17,377 nt of DNA from LH-M37 sp032251315 (GTDB lineage: Bacteria; Pseudomonadota; Gammaproteobacteria; SZUA-229): positions 1 to 17,377 of the forward strand of contig JAVVEE010000057.1 of NCBI GenBank assembly GCA_032251315.1, read 5' to 3'. The notes beneath the pieces were generated by a model. That model made no database searches. It worked only from the letters and a program-made list of their open reading frames with translations, and was not told the origin of the DNA. Below are positions 7,127-15,340 of this stretch, piece after piece (position 1 is the first letter of the stretch; every line of letters begins with the position of its first letter). Made by a program: the position numbers and the translations under genes.

Positions 7127-8014
7127 GTGATCTGGCATCATTTTAGGAAAATTATAAAAAATTTCATAAACAGCATACTAGGGTTTTTTGGTCTTGAGAT
7201 TCAGGGATGCATGGAAGAAAAAGAATTACCGGAATTATGCGATAACCCATTTATGGTTATGGACAGAATACACGCAGGCGAGAATATAGCACTACGTTGC
7301 GAGATACAGCGATGTGTTATCTATAATGGGCTATCAATGGCAGCAGATGGCTGGCATCCATTTGTGGAGGCCGCGAAAGAGTATTTGCGTACAGGTGAGG
7401 CCAAATATGAAGGCTCCGTCTTAGAGCGCTACTATAAAAAATGGCAGCCTGTAAATGCACGTGATGCGCTAATAGGAATAAAAAATGGCACCAGTCTTCT
7501 CGAGAAAAACAGCCCGTTATTAATTCATAATCTTCCCTGGATTGATGTTTTACCTGATGCAGCTCTAGCGAAGCTATGCAGAATAATAGATCTGGAGAAC
7601 AAATGGGCCGGACATAGTGAGTTAACCTATTTAGATGGCTATGGCCTGCAGGGGCCGGTGTCAAATAAAAAAGCGAAAATTGAGTACGACAGATTGCTTG
7701 GCGTTGTCGACTCAATCCAGAAACATGGCTACAAAAGGGGAGGCGATGATATTACTGTTCAGGTATTAAAGAGAGGTGATAATTTCCGCTACCTTGTCCT
7801 TCATGGGCAACACAGGGTAGCCGTAATGGCAGCTATTGAACAGAAAACCATACCTGCAACCCCGCTGCTTATTGTTGACTCAAAATATGTAGAACACTGG
7901 CCTCAAGTCTATAAAGGTGTATGGTCTCGAGAGCACGCGCTCCAATATTTCAATCATCTTTTTGATTTTGATTCAAAGCAATGGGCTCGTGAATTGGGAT
8001 TAAAGACCAACTGA
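7127..8014 (+). CDS. Protein of unknown function with ParB/sulfiredoxin-like HGQHR motif
   Basis: I do not recognise this 295-residue protein as a named family. It starts at GTG 7127, fixed by GAGGAGGT. Residues 1-26 are a basic-hydrophobic stretch (FRKIIKNFINSILGFFGLEI) that could form a membrane-surface helix. Residues about 186-250 follow the ParB N-terminal pattern: a helix ending in SIQKHGY, a strand with ITVQVLKRG, then YLVLHGQHR (Gln-His-Arg in place of the usual Glu-Arg-Arg or His-Arg), a helix VAVMAAI, and TIPATPLLIV. In ParB, sulfiredoxin and the serine kinase SbnI this segment binds a nucleotide phosphate. The helix-turn-helix of a true ParB is absent. It lies 116 bases after the phosphatase on the same strand and is AT-rich (149 G+C in bases 7141-7500 by hand count). 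A role in modifying a sugar or amino acid is a guess. Confidence 0.65.
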   Translation: MIWHHFRKIIKNFINSILGFFGLEIQGCMEEKELPELCDNPFMVMDRIHAGENIALRCEIQRCVIYNGLSMAADGWHPFVEAAKEYLRTGEAKYEGSVLERYYKKWQPVNARDALIGIKNGTSLLEKNSPLLIHNLPWIDVLPDAALAKLCRIIDLENKWAGHSELTYLDGYGLQGPVSNKKAKIEYDRLLGVVDSIQKHGYKRGGDDITVQVLKRGDNFRYLVLHGQHRVAVMAAIEQKTIPATPLLIVDSKYVEHWPQVYKGVWSREHALQYFNHLFDFDSKQWARELGLKTN

Positions 8015-8028
8015 TCAGCGGGAAATAA

Positions 8029-9504
8029 CTACATCCATTTCCTCAGGCGTTCGGGAGTCATGTAAACCATCTGCACTCTAATTTCATTATTACGTAAAAG
8101 TAATGCTGTTAAAATAACCATACAAAGTATGAATGCAAAAAGTTTTAATACTAACTCGCCGATCAGGCTTGTGGTTGTTATTTGCACAGTTCCCGTGTAT
8201 ATCGCGATTGCTACTGCGAGGCTCAGCATCAGAGGCTTGAGTGATATCTCCATATCGAAAAATTTCCTGCCTCGAGCATAAACAAGGAAAAACTGGAATA
8301 TTTGTGCAAGCATTGCAGCAATTGCCGCGCCTATATAGCCGAAGGTGGGGATTAGCAACAAATACAAAACAGTGACGACAAATGCAGTAAGGTACTGATT
8401 TCTCACTATCCAGCCTGTTTTGCTAGTGACTAAAAAACTAAACTCCATAAAAATAACCAGGCAGCTGAATAACGCCCCAATTGTCAGGTACGGCACCGCC
8501 TCAATAGCGGCATGAAACTCACTACTCGCCATTATTTTTATAACCGGCCCGGAAAAAAAACTGATCCCCAAAGTAGCCAATATTAATATTGTACTAACAA
8601 TATTAAATACGTTGTTATAAATAGTTCTGTTATTGCCTTCGTGATAATACCGAAAGCGCTCAGTCTGCCAATATTGATCGATTGGCTGCCAGATTAACAG
8701 CACCAGTATAGTGCTGAATTTTGTTGCAAGTTCAAATAACCCCACATCGCTCAAGGAGCTGAAAACATTTATATAATAACGATTAACCGATCCGATATAA
8801 AGGCCGGCAAAGCCGGCAAGCCATAATGGCCAGCAGTAGATGAACATTTTCATACCCAGCTGAGGGCTAAATTTCAACCCTGTAGCTTTTAATGTATAGG
8901 TACCAAGCAGAAGTGCAAAAAGGATCGATGACAACATTGTGCTTACGGCTATGCCCAGGATACCCATTTTCAAGAATACAATGAAATAAATGTTCAAACT
9001 TAACTGCGTGATCAGTTTGGCGAGGCTGATTGAAATAAAAAGCCAGGGCTTACCCAAAATTCGGATATAAACCAGGGCATAGTTTTCGACCGCAGTGCAG
9101 ACTAATAATGTAGAAAGGAAGGCAATGATCAAACCATGATCACTGGTATTAAAAAAAAGTACAGACACATTGTCGCTTAGGATGAACAACCCCAGAGTAG
9201 CAAGGCCACTGGCACAGGTCGTTATAATGAGCGCGGTTGAAATAATCGTGTACCGTCTTATGGGGTCGTCGTCTTCATAGTAAAACTTCGGCACGGCTTT
9301 AGCCATGCGTGCGCCGAAAGCCAGCTCAATCAATGTTATTATGAATATTATCAGGGCAATTACGCCATAGTCACTCGGCGACAGGTAGCGCGTGTAGATC
9401 GGGAGCATTAGAAAACCCACCAGCTGCCTGCTGATATTTCCAGCAGCATATATCGATGAGTGTTTCACCATGGTGTTTGCGTTTGATGCTGCCGGCTTAT
9501 TCAT
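8029..9504 (-). CDS. Wzx-type polysaccharide flippase (MATE/MOP superfamily)
   Basis: The product is about 491 residues of repeated hydrophobic segments, roughly 12-14 membrane helices, with the typical beginning of the family: IYAAGNISRQLVGFLMLPIYTRYLSPSDYGVIAL. The length fits Wzx flippases (about 400-500). Wzx moves undecaprenyl-diphosphate-linked repeat units from the cytoplasmic to the periplasmic side of the inner membrane. The ATG at 9504 is chosen; an adjoining in-frame GTG at 9507 adds one residue. No good Shine-Dalgarno is seen. It lies downstream of the GT4 and ligase genes on the same strand after a 187-base gap, so it may have its own promoter. Base composition is low in G+C, as is usual for wzx genes. 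Nothing in the sequence shows which sugar is carried. Confidence 0.9.
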   Translation of the reverse strand: MNKPAASNANTMVKHSSIYAAGNISRQLVGFLMLPIYTRYLSPSDYGVIALIIFIITLIELAFGARMAKAVPKFYYEDDDPIRRYTIISTALIITTCASGLATLGLFILSDNVSVLFFNTSDHGLIIAFLSTLLVCTAVENYALVYIRILGKPWLFISISLAKLITQLSLNIYFIVFLKMGILGIAVSTMLSSILFALLLGTYTLKATGLKFSPQLGMKMFIYCWPLWLAGFAGLYIGSVNRYYINVFSSLSDVGLFELATKFSTILVLLIWQPIDQYWQTERFRYYHEGNNRTIYNNVFNIVSTILILATLGISFFSGPVIKIMASSEFHAAIEAVPYLTIGALFSCLVIFMEFSFLVTSKTGWIVRNQYLTAFVVTVLYLLLIPTFGYIGAAIAAMLAQIFQFFLVYARGRKFFDMEISLKPLMLSLAVAIAIYTGTVQITTTSLIGELVLKLFAFILCMVILTALLLRNNEIRVQMVYMTPERLRKWM

Positions 9505-9507
9505 CAC

Positions 9508-9691
9508 AGGATGGCTCTATGTTTGCAAAATATATAAGGTATTTTTTGTAACCCTATTATTAAGCAGTGAAACCCAATAAATCACAATGCGTATATCCAT
9601 CAATATATTAGTGGCTTCTGTTGAATTTATGTATCGCCAGTTAAAGTAATTACATAACGACAAGTGCATTATTCCTGCCGACATTGCATGC
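9508..9691. other. AT-rich intergenic region upstream of the flippase
   Basis: These 184 bases lie between two minus-strand genes, behind the GT4 stop and before the flippase start. They are AT-rich with no open frame of note, no strong hairpin with a T-run, and only loosely promoter-like stretches (for example TTGTGA and TAATAA separated by 19 bases on the minus strand). A promoter for the flippase is plausible but not demonstrated. Confidence 0.3.
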
Positions 9692-10828
9692 CTAAGGATA
9701 GATTTTTTTTATTATATTGATAAATTCTTTATTAGTATCAGCTAAATTATAATCTGATTGAATCGTTCTTTCTGCATTACTGCCAAGCCTTTTTCTCAGT
9801 TCACTATCAAAGATAAGCTTGCGTAGAGCCTCGGTCGCTGAACTGACATCAGTATCTCTATAAACCAGCCCGGTTTCATAATCAATGATTGATGCACAGA
9901 CTGAAGGGTTATCCGGAAGAACAGTAGCTAGTCCTGCACTCATGTATTCAAGTATTGAGAGCGAGCAACCTTCACCCCTGGAAGCCTGAATGCCAATGTG
10001 GCATTGCTTCGCAAGCTCCCTGACATCATTGCGTGCGCCTGCAAATATAAACTTTTCTCTGAGTTGATAATTATCACATAGCACCTTTAAATCACGCATA
10101 TTCGGCCCATCCCCACAATAAAGAAAGTAAATATTATCAAGCTGATTTTTGTTAATTAAAATATTGGCGCACTCGATAATAAAATCGATCCTTTTGTATT
10201 GATTTGCTCGACCCGAAGTAAAAATAATAATTGCATTAGAAGGAATATTGAATTCATTAATTGATGACGGATGAGATTCCGTGTTTCCGCCAATTGGCAC
10301 AATGCCGTTTTTTGCAACATATGATTTCTCTGGCGGTATGCAGTTACAGTAGAGATGCCGGTCTTTTACATAGTTTGAAACCGCAATCATGGCATCGGCC
10401 GTTACCGCAGGCAGAAAACTTATCGACCGCTTGATCAGTTTCTTAAGGCCTACTGGCCGGTCCCTGTGCCCGGGCGTGTGGTCATGCACAATGACTTTGT
10501 TTACACCAACCAGCCTGAATATTAAATACTGCATACTTATGTAAGGTTTGTCGGTCAAATATAAGCAGCCAATGTTATTGGTTTTAATGAATGTTATCAG
10601 CCTGATAAATCCCCTAAGTGAATTATCACTGTAGTCAATTTCTTTGCTGATAATTGACGAAGACCGCACTGAATCCGGCAGTCCAGAAAGCACAGGATAT
10701 ATTAGGTAGCATTGCTTGTTCGCCTGATCTGCAAGTCGGGATATTTGCACCCAGAAGTTTTCCATTAACCACCATGCATAACCGACATCTGACTTCCAGT
10801 TTGCAACCAACAATATATTCTTTCTCAT
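9692..10828 (-). CDS. GT4 family glycosyltransferase
   Basis: This 378-residue GT-B fold enzyme has NILLVANW at the N-terminus followed by VGYAWWLMENFWVQ, VIVHDHTPG (113-120), AVSNYV at 149-154, and KNGIVP before the second domain. In the C-terminal domain FTSGRANQYKRID carries the phosphate-binding Arg/Lys pair, CGDGP is at 238-242, and GEGCSLSILEYMSAG contains a complete E-x7-E (Glu286, Glu294). It should be catalytically competent and cytoplasmic, adding a sugar to the lipid-linked unit. The start ATG shares bases with the stop of the upstream ligase gene (ATGA, 4-base overlap), so the two are translationally coupled. The VGYAWW region is unlike the other two GT4 enzymes in this window, so it presumably has a different acceptor. 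Sugar specificity is unknown. Confidence 0.88.
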   Translation of the reverse strand: MRKNILLVANWKSDVGYAWWLMENFWVQISRLADQANKQCYLIYPVLSGLPDSVRSSSIISKEIDYSDNSLRGFIRLITFIKTNNIGCLYLTDKPYISMQYLIFRLVGVNKVIVHDHTPGHRDRPVGLKKLIKRSISFLPAVTADAMIAVSNYVKDRHLYCNCIPPEKSYVAKNGIVPIGGNTESHPSSINEFNIPSNAIIIFTSGRANQYKRIDFIIECANILINKNQLDNIYFLYCGDGPNMRDLKVLCDNYQLREKFIFAGARNDVRELAKQCHIGIQASRGEGCSLSILEYMSAGLATVLPDNPSVCASIIDYETGLVYRDTDVSSATEALRKLIFDSELRKRLGSNAERTIQSDYNLADTNKEFINIIKKIYP

Positions 10829-12171
10829 GTTTTTTTCTCAGACAAATTTGCCAGGCCGTAATTAAAGGCTGAACCCACGTTTTTTACGGCCTCTTTGTTG
10901 ATGGCTTCTACATCGCCCACCTCGTTTCGAATGATGGTAGCCATGATGGTAACAAGGGTAATATGGACCCAGAAAAACGGGTAATATGCTACGGTCACAA
11001 ACTGACCGGCCACTACATATCCGATCAGGGCGACATTCATTCCTTTGGCCATATTGGAAATAAAAACATCATTATTGGCCTCGGCTGTTTGCATAATGCG
11101 TCGAGTGCCGATGTAACAGCCCACAATCAGCAAACTGAATACAGCCAGGCCAGAAAAACCCGTATCCGTGCCCACCTGAATAAATATATTATGAGGCAGT
11201 TCCGCCCTGCCTCGCCAGCCAATGATATCTTCAGAATGATGCCGCTCATAGTACGGTATAAAATTAAAATACCCGACCCCCAACAGAGGATGCTCTTTCA
11301 TCATCGTCCAGCCATGCTCCCAGTACAGAAGCCTCTGCACAGAAGTAACATCCTTGCCAGAATACTCAAAGCGAAGCTTCTGTTCCTCTGGAAGAAACTG
11401 ATAGCCCGCGACCGTTATCATCGTGACGGCAAAGATCACCTTAAAGCGATGTTTTGTCATCATAATTAACGCAAGAACCTGCACGGCTAATGCAAGCTGA
11501 CCACCGCGCGTGTTTGTACCCATTATGGTAAAGACGGCTGTGATTGGCATGAGATAAAGAAATTTTACCAGCCATGGCTTTATATGCTCTTTAATCCCCT
11601 GGATAAAAAATAATGCGATGGGTGCGAACACGAGCATCTGGATCGCCAGTTCACCTGGGTTTTCAAAAAACCCTTCCGGCCCCCGAATGCCCCAGCTTCG
11701 ATAAGAAAAACCAGATGCTGCCCATGAGATTGCACCAAACTGTGACAGTTTAAAACTCGCCAGCATAAATATCAGCAGCAGAATAAAAAACTGCTGCCTT
11801 GTTGTGATGGTTTGAGTCAGGACAAAAAATACAATGACCCAGCTGAAATAATCCATAAAGTGCTGCCATGACACCTGCGGCCAGTACGCTGTGTATGATG
11901 AAAGTGTGATTATAAATAGCAGAAAAAAAACACCGGTAGTTGCACTTGTCCACACAAACTGCTTGTTGGCAGATACCAGCCACCCCAGCAATGCCAGCAC
12001 AACAAAAGTTCTACCCCAATAAGGGTAGAAATTCAGGATAGGCCATATGCTCTGTGGCCGGACATACTCAAAAAACAAATAGGCGCAGGCCATCCAGAAA
12101 GCGAAGTTTTCAGACTTGAAGGCTTGCCAGAGCACACGTGGCCTGAGAGAGTAAAGCTCGGTTATTGACAT
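10825..12171 (-). CDS. O-antigen ligase / Wzy-like polymerase family membrane protein
   Basis: The 448-residue protein is highly hydrophobic with about 10-12 membrane helices. The beginning FWMACAYLFFEYVRPQS, GPEGFFENPGELA near the middle, the TNTRGGQLAL segment and the periplasmic-loop motif HPLLGVGYFNF...ELPHNIFIQVGTDTG match the O-antigen ligase/polymerase superfamily (Wzy_C, PF04932). Such proteins work on the periplasmic side, either polymerising undecaprenyl-linked repeats (Wzy) or transferring glycan to a lipid or protein (WaaL, PglL type). XrtA loci have a related putative O-glycosylation ligase family, but I cannot tell from sequence whether this is that family. Association with a flippase and GT4 in the same operon suits the polymerase role. 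The final codons overlap the GT4 start by 4 bases. Start ATG at 12171 has no strong ribosome-binding site. Confidence 0.85.
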   Translation of the reverse strand: MSITELYSLRPRVLWQAFKSENFAFWMACAYLFFEYVRPQSIWPILNFYPYWGRTFVVLALLGWLVSANKQFVWTSATTGVFFLLFIITLSSYTAYWPQVSWQHFMDYFSWVIVFFVLTQTITTRQQFFILLLIFMLASFKLSQFGAISWAASGFSYRSWGIRGPEGFFENPGELAIQMLVFAPIALFFIQGIKEHIKPWLVKFLYLMPITAVFTIMGTNTRGGQLALAVQVLALIMMTKHRFKVIFAVTMITVAGYQFLPEEQKLRFEYSGKDVTSVQRLLYWEHGWTMMKEHPLLGVGYFNFIPYYERHHSEDIIGWRGRAELPHNIFIQVGTDTGFSGLAVFSLLIVGCYIGTRRIMQTAEANNDVFISNMAKGMNVALIGYVVAGQFVTVAYYPFFWVHITLVTIMATIIRNEVGDVEAINKEAVKNVGSAFNYGLANLSEKKT

Positions 12172-12446
12172 GATCTTATTTAAGCCGCCTCTAATTTATC
12201 TGACAGCCTATCGCAGAAGGAAAGCTTGCCACTGAACTCCTTTAGCGCAAGCAAGCATTTAAAGCTTCCTCTCTGTGTTCCGGCTGTAAACTTTGCCATT
12301 AATCATCGTATTTACTGGCTAGTTTATACGAAACATAGATGCATAAACCTACGCGAAGCGTGCAGGAATATTTCCAGATTCCACAGTTCAGACATAACGG
12401 ACATGTTCAACCTGTGCCAGCGTCAATTACGTCTAACTGTGATCCA
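12172..12446. other. Intergenic region (275 bases) upstream of the ligase/polymerase gene
   Basis: No protein gene is convincing here. On the minus strand a 6-base inverted repeat (GCTTGC at 12224-12229 with GCAAGC at 12247-12252) encloses a Shine-Dalgarno-like AAAGGAG (12237-12243). This is followed by a GTG-started 13-codon frame (12232-12191) that ends 19 bases before the ligase ATG. It could be a leader peptide or chance. No clear -35/-10 pair and no terminator with a T-run is visible. The gap probably contains the promoter of the ligase-GT4-flippase operon. Confidence 0.3.
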
Positions 12447-13571
12447 TTAATTTGCGACAGCTCTTTTCAGCCATACTGCAGTATTTTCGATACGCATTTT
12501 AAGGTTTTTTCTCTGAACCACATACCAGCTGAATTGCCGGTGCGCATTCGACAGACTGCGTTTGTATTGCGCGTCGCCCGCCAGATATTCATATCGTTCT
12601 ATCGCATGTCTGATGCAATCGTTTGTCACCATAAAGTGCGAGACAATGCCCGGCCTGTCATTTTTATCTGCGGAGTAATTAAAGCCGCTCTGTATGGAAT
12701 AGGCGACATTTCGATCAATCAGATTATAAAGATAGCCCAGGATATGCCTGCCGTATGAAATTCGAATTAACTGCACCCTGTCTGGGTAGTCGGTAATTAA
12801 TCTGCTATGAAAATCAACCCAGTTCTGACTGGCATAGGCACCGGCCCTGCCTCTGGCGTTCCAGGCACGCTGATGCAGCCCGCCCAGTTTGTGAAAGAAC
12901 TCAAGGCACTGATTTCTGCCACTGGCAAATTCCAGCGTCGGCACACCAAACTTGCTGAAGTATTTTATTGAGCGCCTTATTTGCTCTCGCTTGCTCTTTG
13001 ATAACGAGGCGATGTAATTTTCTGAATTACCATCGTAGCCATTAAGATTCGTGCAATATGCTTTTGAGGTTTCATCTTCAATGAGCTTCAGATCGAAGTC
13101 GGTACAGATTTTTTTCAGGTTATGGAACGCCTTAGCCTCGGCGGCATTAATGCGAAGTTCGTCAAACTTAAGACTGGAGCAGCTCAGGAACTCGATAAAC
13201 GAGTAGTGAACATCATCATGGAACGCCGGGTCATGCAGTATTCCGTTATATTCAATAATAAATTTATTGTCTTTTGCCTCAGACTCATTCAGTGACAGTT
13301 GCTCAATCTTAAAAAACTTTCTGCGCCTTATCGTAGCGCGGGTAATAAAACAGATTCCGACCAGTTTATTTTGTTTATTGTAAAACTGGAGGGAGTATAT
13401 CTTTGCCTTATCGCCGATGGTCTGCAACCAGGATGCTATCCAGGGCCTTGCCAGAAAAATGCTACAGCTGAACTTTTCCAGCGCCGTCACCTGCACCAGA
13501 GCATCCGCAACACTGTCAACCGACTTCAGGGAGACCGTCAGTTTGGAGTCATAGGTGATTGATGCAGTCAT
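12447..13571 (-). CDS. GNAT/CelD-like acyltransferase (PF13480-type)
   Basis: This 374-residue protein resembles the CelD/BcsL-like acyltransferase family (double GNAT fold, related to FemAB). Evidence is the basic helix SKSKREQIRRSIKYFSKFG, then FHKLGGLHQRAWNARGRAGAYA, the strand pair RISYGRHILGYLYNLI with SIQSGFNYSA, and the diagnostic GDAQYKRSLS near the C-terminus. Family members acylate sugars or lipid intermediates in EPS and cellulose loci; the donor (acyl-CoA or other) is not known. It is flanked by 275 bases downstream and 80 bases upstream, so it looks like a single-gene unit. The ATG at 13571 has no visible Shine-Dalgarno. It shares only distant similarity with the other two FemAB/CelD proteins in the window. 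Confidence 0.82.
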   Translation of the reverse strand: MTASITYDSKLTVSLKSVDSVADALVQVTALEKFSCSIFLARPWIASWLQTIGDKAKIYSLQFYNKQNKLVGICFITRATIRRRKFFKIEQLSLNESEAKDNKFIIEYNGILHDPAFHDDVHYSFIEFLSCSSLKFDELRINAAEAKAFHNLKKICTDFDLKLIEDETSKAYCTNLNGYDGNSENYIASLSKSKREQIRRSIKYFSKFGVPTLEFASGRNQCLEFFHKLGGLHQRAWNARGRAGAYASQNWVDFHSRLITDYPDRVQLIRISYGRHILGYLYNLIDRNVAYSIQSGFNYSADKNDRPGIVSHFMVTNDCIRHAIERYEYLAGDAQYKRSLSNAHRQFSWYVVQRKNLKMRIENTAVWLKRAVAN

Positions 13572-13619
13572 TGGATGTAATTGTGATGATGAGCCGCTAA
13601 ACAGGCAGCATAGCAGCGA

Positions 13620-13625
13620 ATTATA
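13620..13625 (-). promoter_or_regulatory. Candidate -10 box (TATAAT) for the GNAT/CelD-like gene
   Basis: A perfect TATAAT on the minus strand lies 48 bases before the ATG at 13571, in the 80-base gap behind the carbamoyltransferase gene. The expected -35 (about ATGGTA) is weak. The region is AT-rich, so chance occurrence is possible. Confidence 0.25.
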
Positions 13626-13651
13626 AAATTATTTTGTCCATATACCATGGC

Positions 13652-15340
13652 CTATTTTCTGATGAGGTAATTGCCCAGTACGAGAATATCCAGGCCGGTT
13701 GTAAAAAAACAGCGGATGGCATGATAGGGAGACTCCACAATCGGTTCGCCCATGATATTAAAACTGGTATTAAGCAGCACCGGTGCGCCGCTCAGTTCAC
13801 CAAAGCGGCTGAGTAACTCATGATAGCGCGGGTTTGTTTCTTTATGCACGGTCTGCAGGCGGGCGCTACCATCTACATGGGTAACGGCAGGCAGTTTCTC
13901 TCTCGCCTCCGGCCGGACAAAGCAGACTTTAAGCATAAATGGGTCTTCAACTTCAGTCTCAAAAAACTGGCCTGCGGCCTCGACAGTGCATGATGGTGCA
14001 AAGGGGCGGTAGGCCTCGCGATGTTTTACCTCGGTGTTGATTTTGTCCTTCATGCCCGGCGTGGTTGGATCGGCCAGAATGCTACGATTGCCCAGTGATC
14101 GCGGTCCGATTTCCATATTTCCCTGGAACCAGCCGAGGATATTGCCGGAATGCAACAGCCTGGCGGCTTCGCTGCAAATGTCCTCGTAGTGCTCCGCGTT
14201 CAGCTTGCACTCCCTGATGGTCTTTAGTATTTCATCATTGCTATAGCCATTACCAACATACGGATTTAAGTGCACAAAGTTGCGCGGCTGTTTGAGAATT
14301 TTATTGTAGACATAGTAGGAGGCACCAATGCCGGTACCGCTGTCACCAGCGGCAGGCATGACATAGACATCCTTGAATTTGCTTTCGCGGACGACGCGCC
14401 CGTTGGCAACGCTATTGAGTGCAACACCACCGGCCATAACGATATAGTCAGCACCGGTTTTGTCGTAGAGCACATTGCTCAGTTCCAGAATGCGCTCCTC
14501 CAGAACCCGCTGCGCCGCAGCGGCGACGTTGAGGTGGTTATCTTTAAACTCACTTTTTTTGTCTCTGGGCTGACCGAAGGACTCAATAAATTTTTTTGAG
14601 AAGCGCTGATTACCCCAAAATTGATAACTGAAATAAGACAGGTCTATTTTTATTTTGCCGTCATTGTCGACGGCAATCATCTGGCTCATTTTGTCATAAA
14701 AAGGTTGCGGATCTCCCATGGGTGCCAGCCCCATCGTCTTGCCTTCATCATAATTGGGCTGAAAGCCGCAGAACTGTGTTACGGCCTCATAAAAGGAACC
14801 CAGCGAGTTCGGAAAATAACTTTGCCTGTATTCCGTTGTGCGGGTGCCTTCACCAAAACCCATGTATGAAGTTGCCCATTCTCCGGCGCCATCAATGCCG
14901 AGCAGGGCCGCTTTTTCATAAGGGGACACCAGGAAGCTGCCGACAGCATGGCAGACATGATGGGGAACAAAATGCACCTGCGGCTTTTTCGTAAGATGTC
15001 CAAAGGTGCGGTTGAACCATCGCCTGAAGGCGAGCTGTTTATTTCTGCCCGCAATCAGTTCGTGCCCGATAAAGGGTTTGGCGTTGGAAAAATTCTTCAG
15101 CCCATAAAACAGCCGCGCACCCGAATTCAATAAAGGCTTGATTGAGACCGCAATATGGTCAATGTCTTTCGGCGACAGCCCGGCAACCTCCATTGCTCTC
15201 TCAGAAGACTGTAGCGGAAATGACCAGGTATGTTTGTCACGGCTAAGTCGTTCCTCTTCAATGGCGACGATCAGTTGGCCGTCACTGACGATGGAAGCGG
15301 CTGTATCGTGGTAATAATAGTTCAAGCCCAGAATATTCAT
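13652..15340 (-). CDS. NodU/CmcH/TobZ family O-carbamoyltransferase
   Basis: The 562-residue protein has both domains of the family. The N-terminal Kae1-like ATPase domain shows GLNYYYHDTAAS, EEERLSRDKH (28-37), the metal-binding HHVCHA (His127, His131), GIDGAGEW (Asp150), YDEGKTMGLAP (197-207) and GGVALN (304-309). The C-terminal carbamoyl-transfer domain has EIGPRSLGNRSILADP (410-425), KHREAYRPFAPS (439-450) and LLNTSFN (522-528). All expected blocks are present, so it should be active. It converts carbamoyl phosphate plus ATP to carbamoyl-AMP and transfers carbamoyl to a hydroxyl, here presumably of an EPS sugar. It is coupled by an ATGA overlap to the CelD-like gene before it, and a GAGAG sits 6 bases ahead of its ATG. 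The region is GC-richer than the flippase area. Confidence 0.95.
   Translation of the reverse strand: MNILGLNYYYHDTAASIVSDGQLIVAIEEERLSRDKHTWSFPLQSSERAMEVAGLSPKDIDHIAVSIKPLLNSGARLFYGLKNFSNAKPFIGHELIAGRNKQLAFRRWFNRTFGHLTKKPQVHFVPHHVCHAVGSFLVSPYEKAALLGIDGAGEWATSYMGFGEGTRTTEYRQSYFPNSLGSFYEAVTQFCGFQPNYDEGKTMGLAPMGDPQPFYDKMSQMIAVDNDGKIKIDLSYFSYQFWGNQRFSKKFIESFGQPRDKKSEFKDNHLNVAAAAQRVLEERILELSNVLYDKTGADYIVMAGGVALNSVANGRVVRESKFKDVYVMPAAGDSGTGIGASYYVYNKILKQPRNFVHLNPYVGNGYSNDEILKTIRECKLNAEHYEDICSEAARLLHSGNILGWFQGNMEIGPRSLGNRSILADPTTPGMKDKINTEVKHREAYRPFAPSCTVEAAGQFFETEVEDPFMLKVCFVRPEAREKLPAVTHVDGSARLQTVHKETNPRYHELLSRFGELSGAPVLLNTSFNIMGEPIVESPYHAIRCFFTTGLDILVLGNYLIRK

Noticed and set aside
7127..8014. 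A chromosome or plasmid partition ParB
   Set aside because: No helix-turn-helix, no ParA gene and no parS-like sites are seen; only the HGQHR-containing segment is ParB-like.
12226..12758. Plus-strand frames in and beyond the 12.2-12.4 kb gap
   Set aside because: They run into the antisense of the GNAT/CelD-like gene, have Cys/His-rich unnatural composition and match nothing I recognise.
14270..14599. Open frames on the plus strand opposite the carbamoyltransferase, and similar ones opposite other genes
   Set aside because: They are antisense shadows of well-supported genes, with no recognisable domain and no ribosome-binding site.
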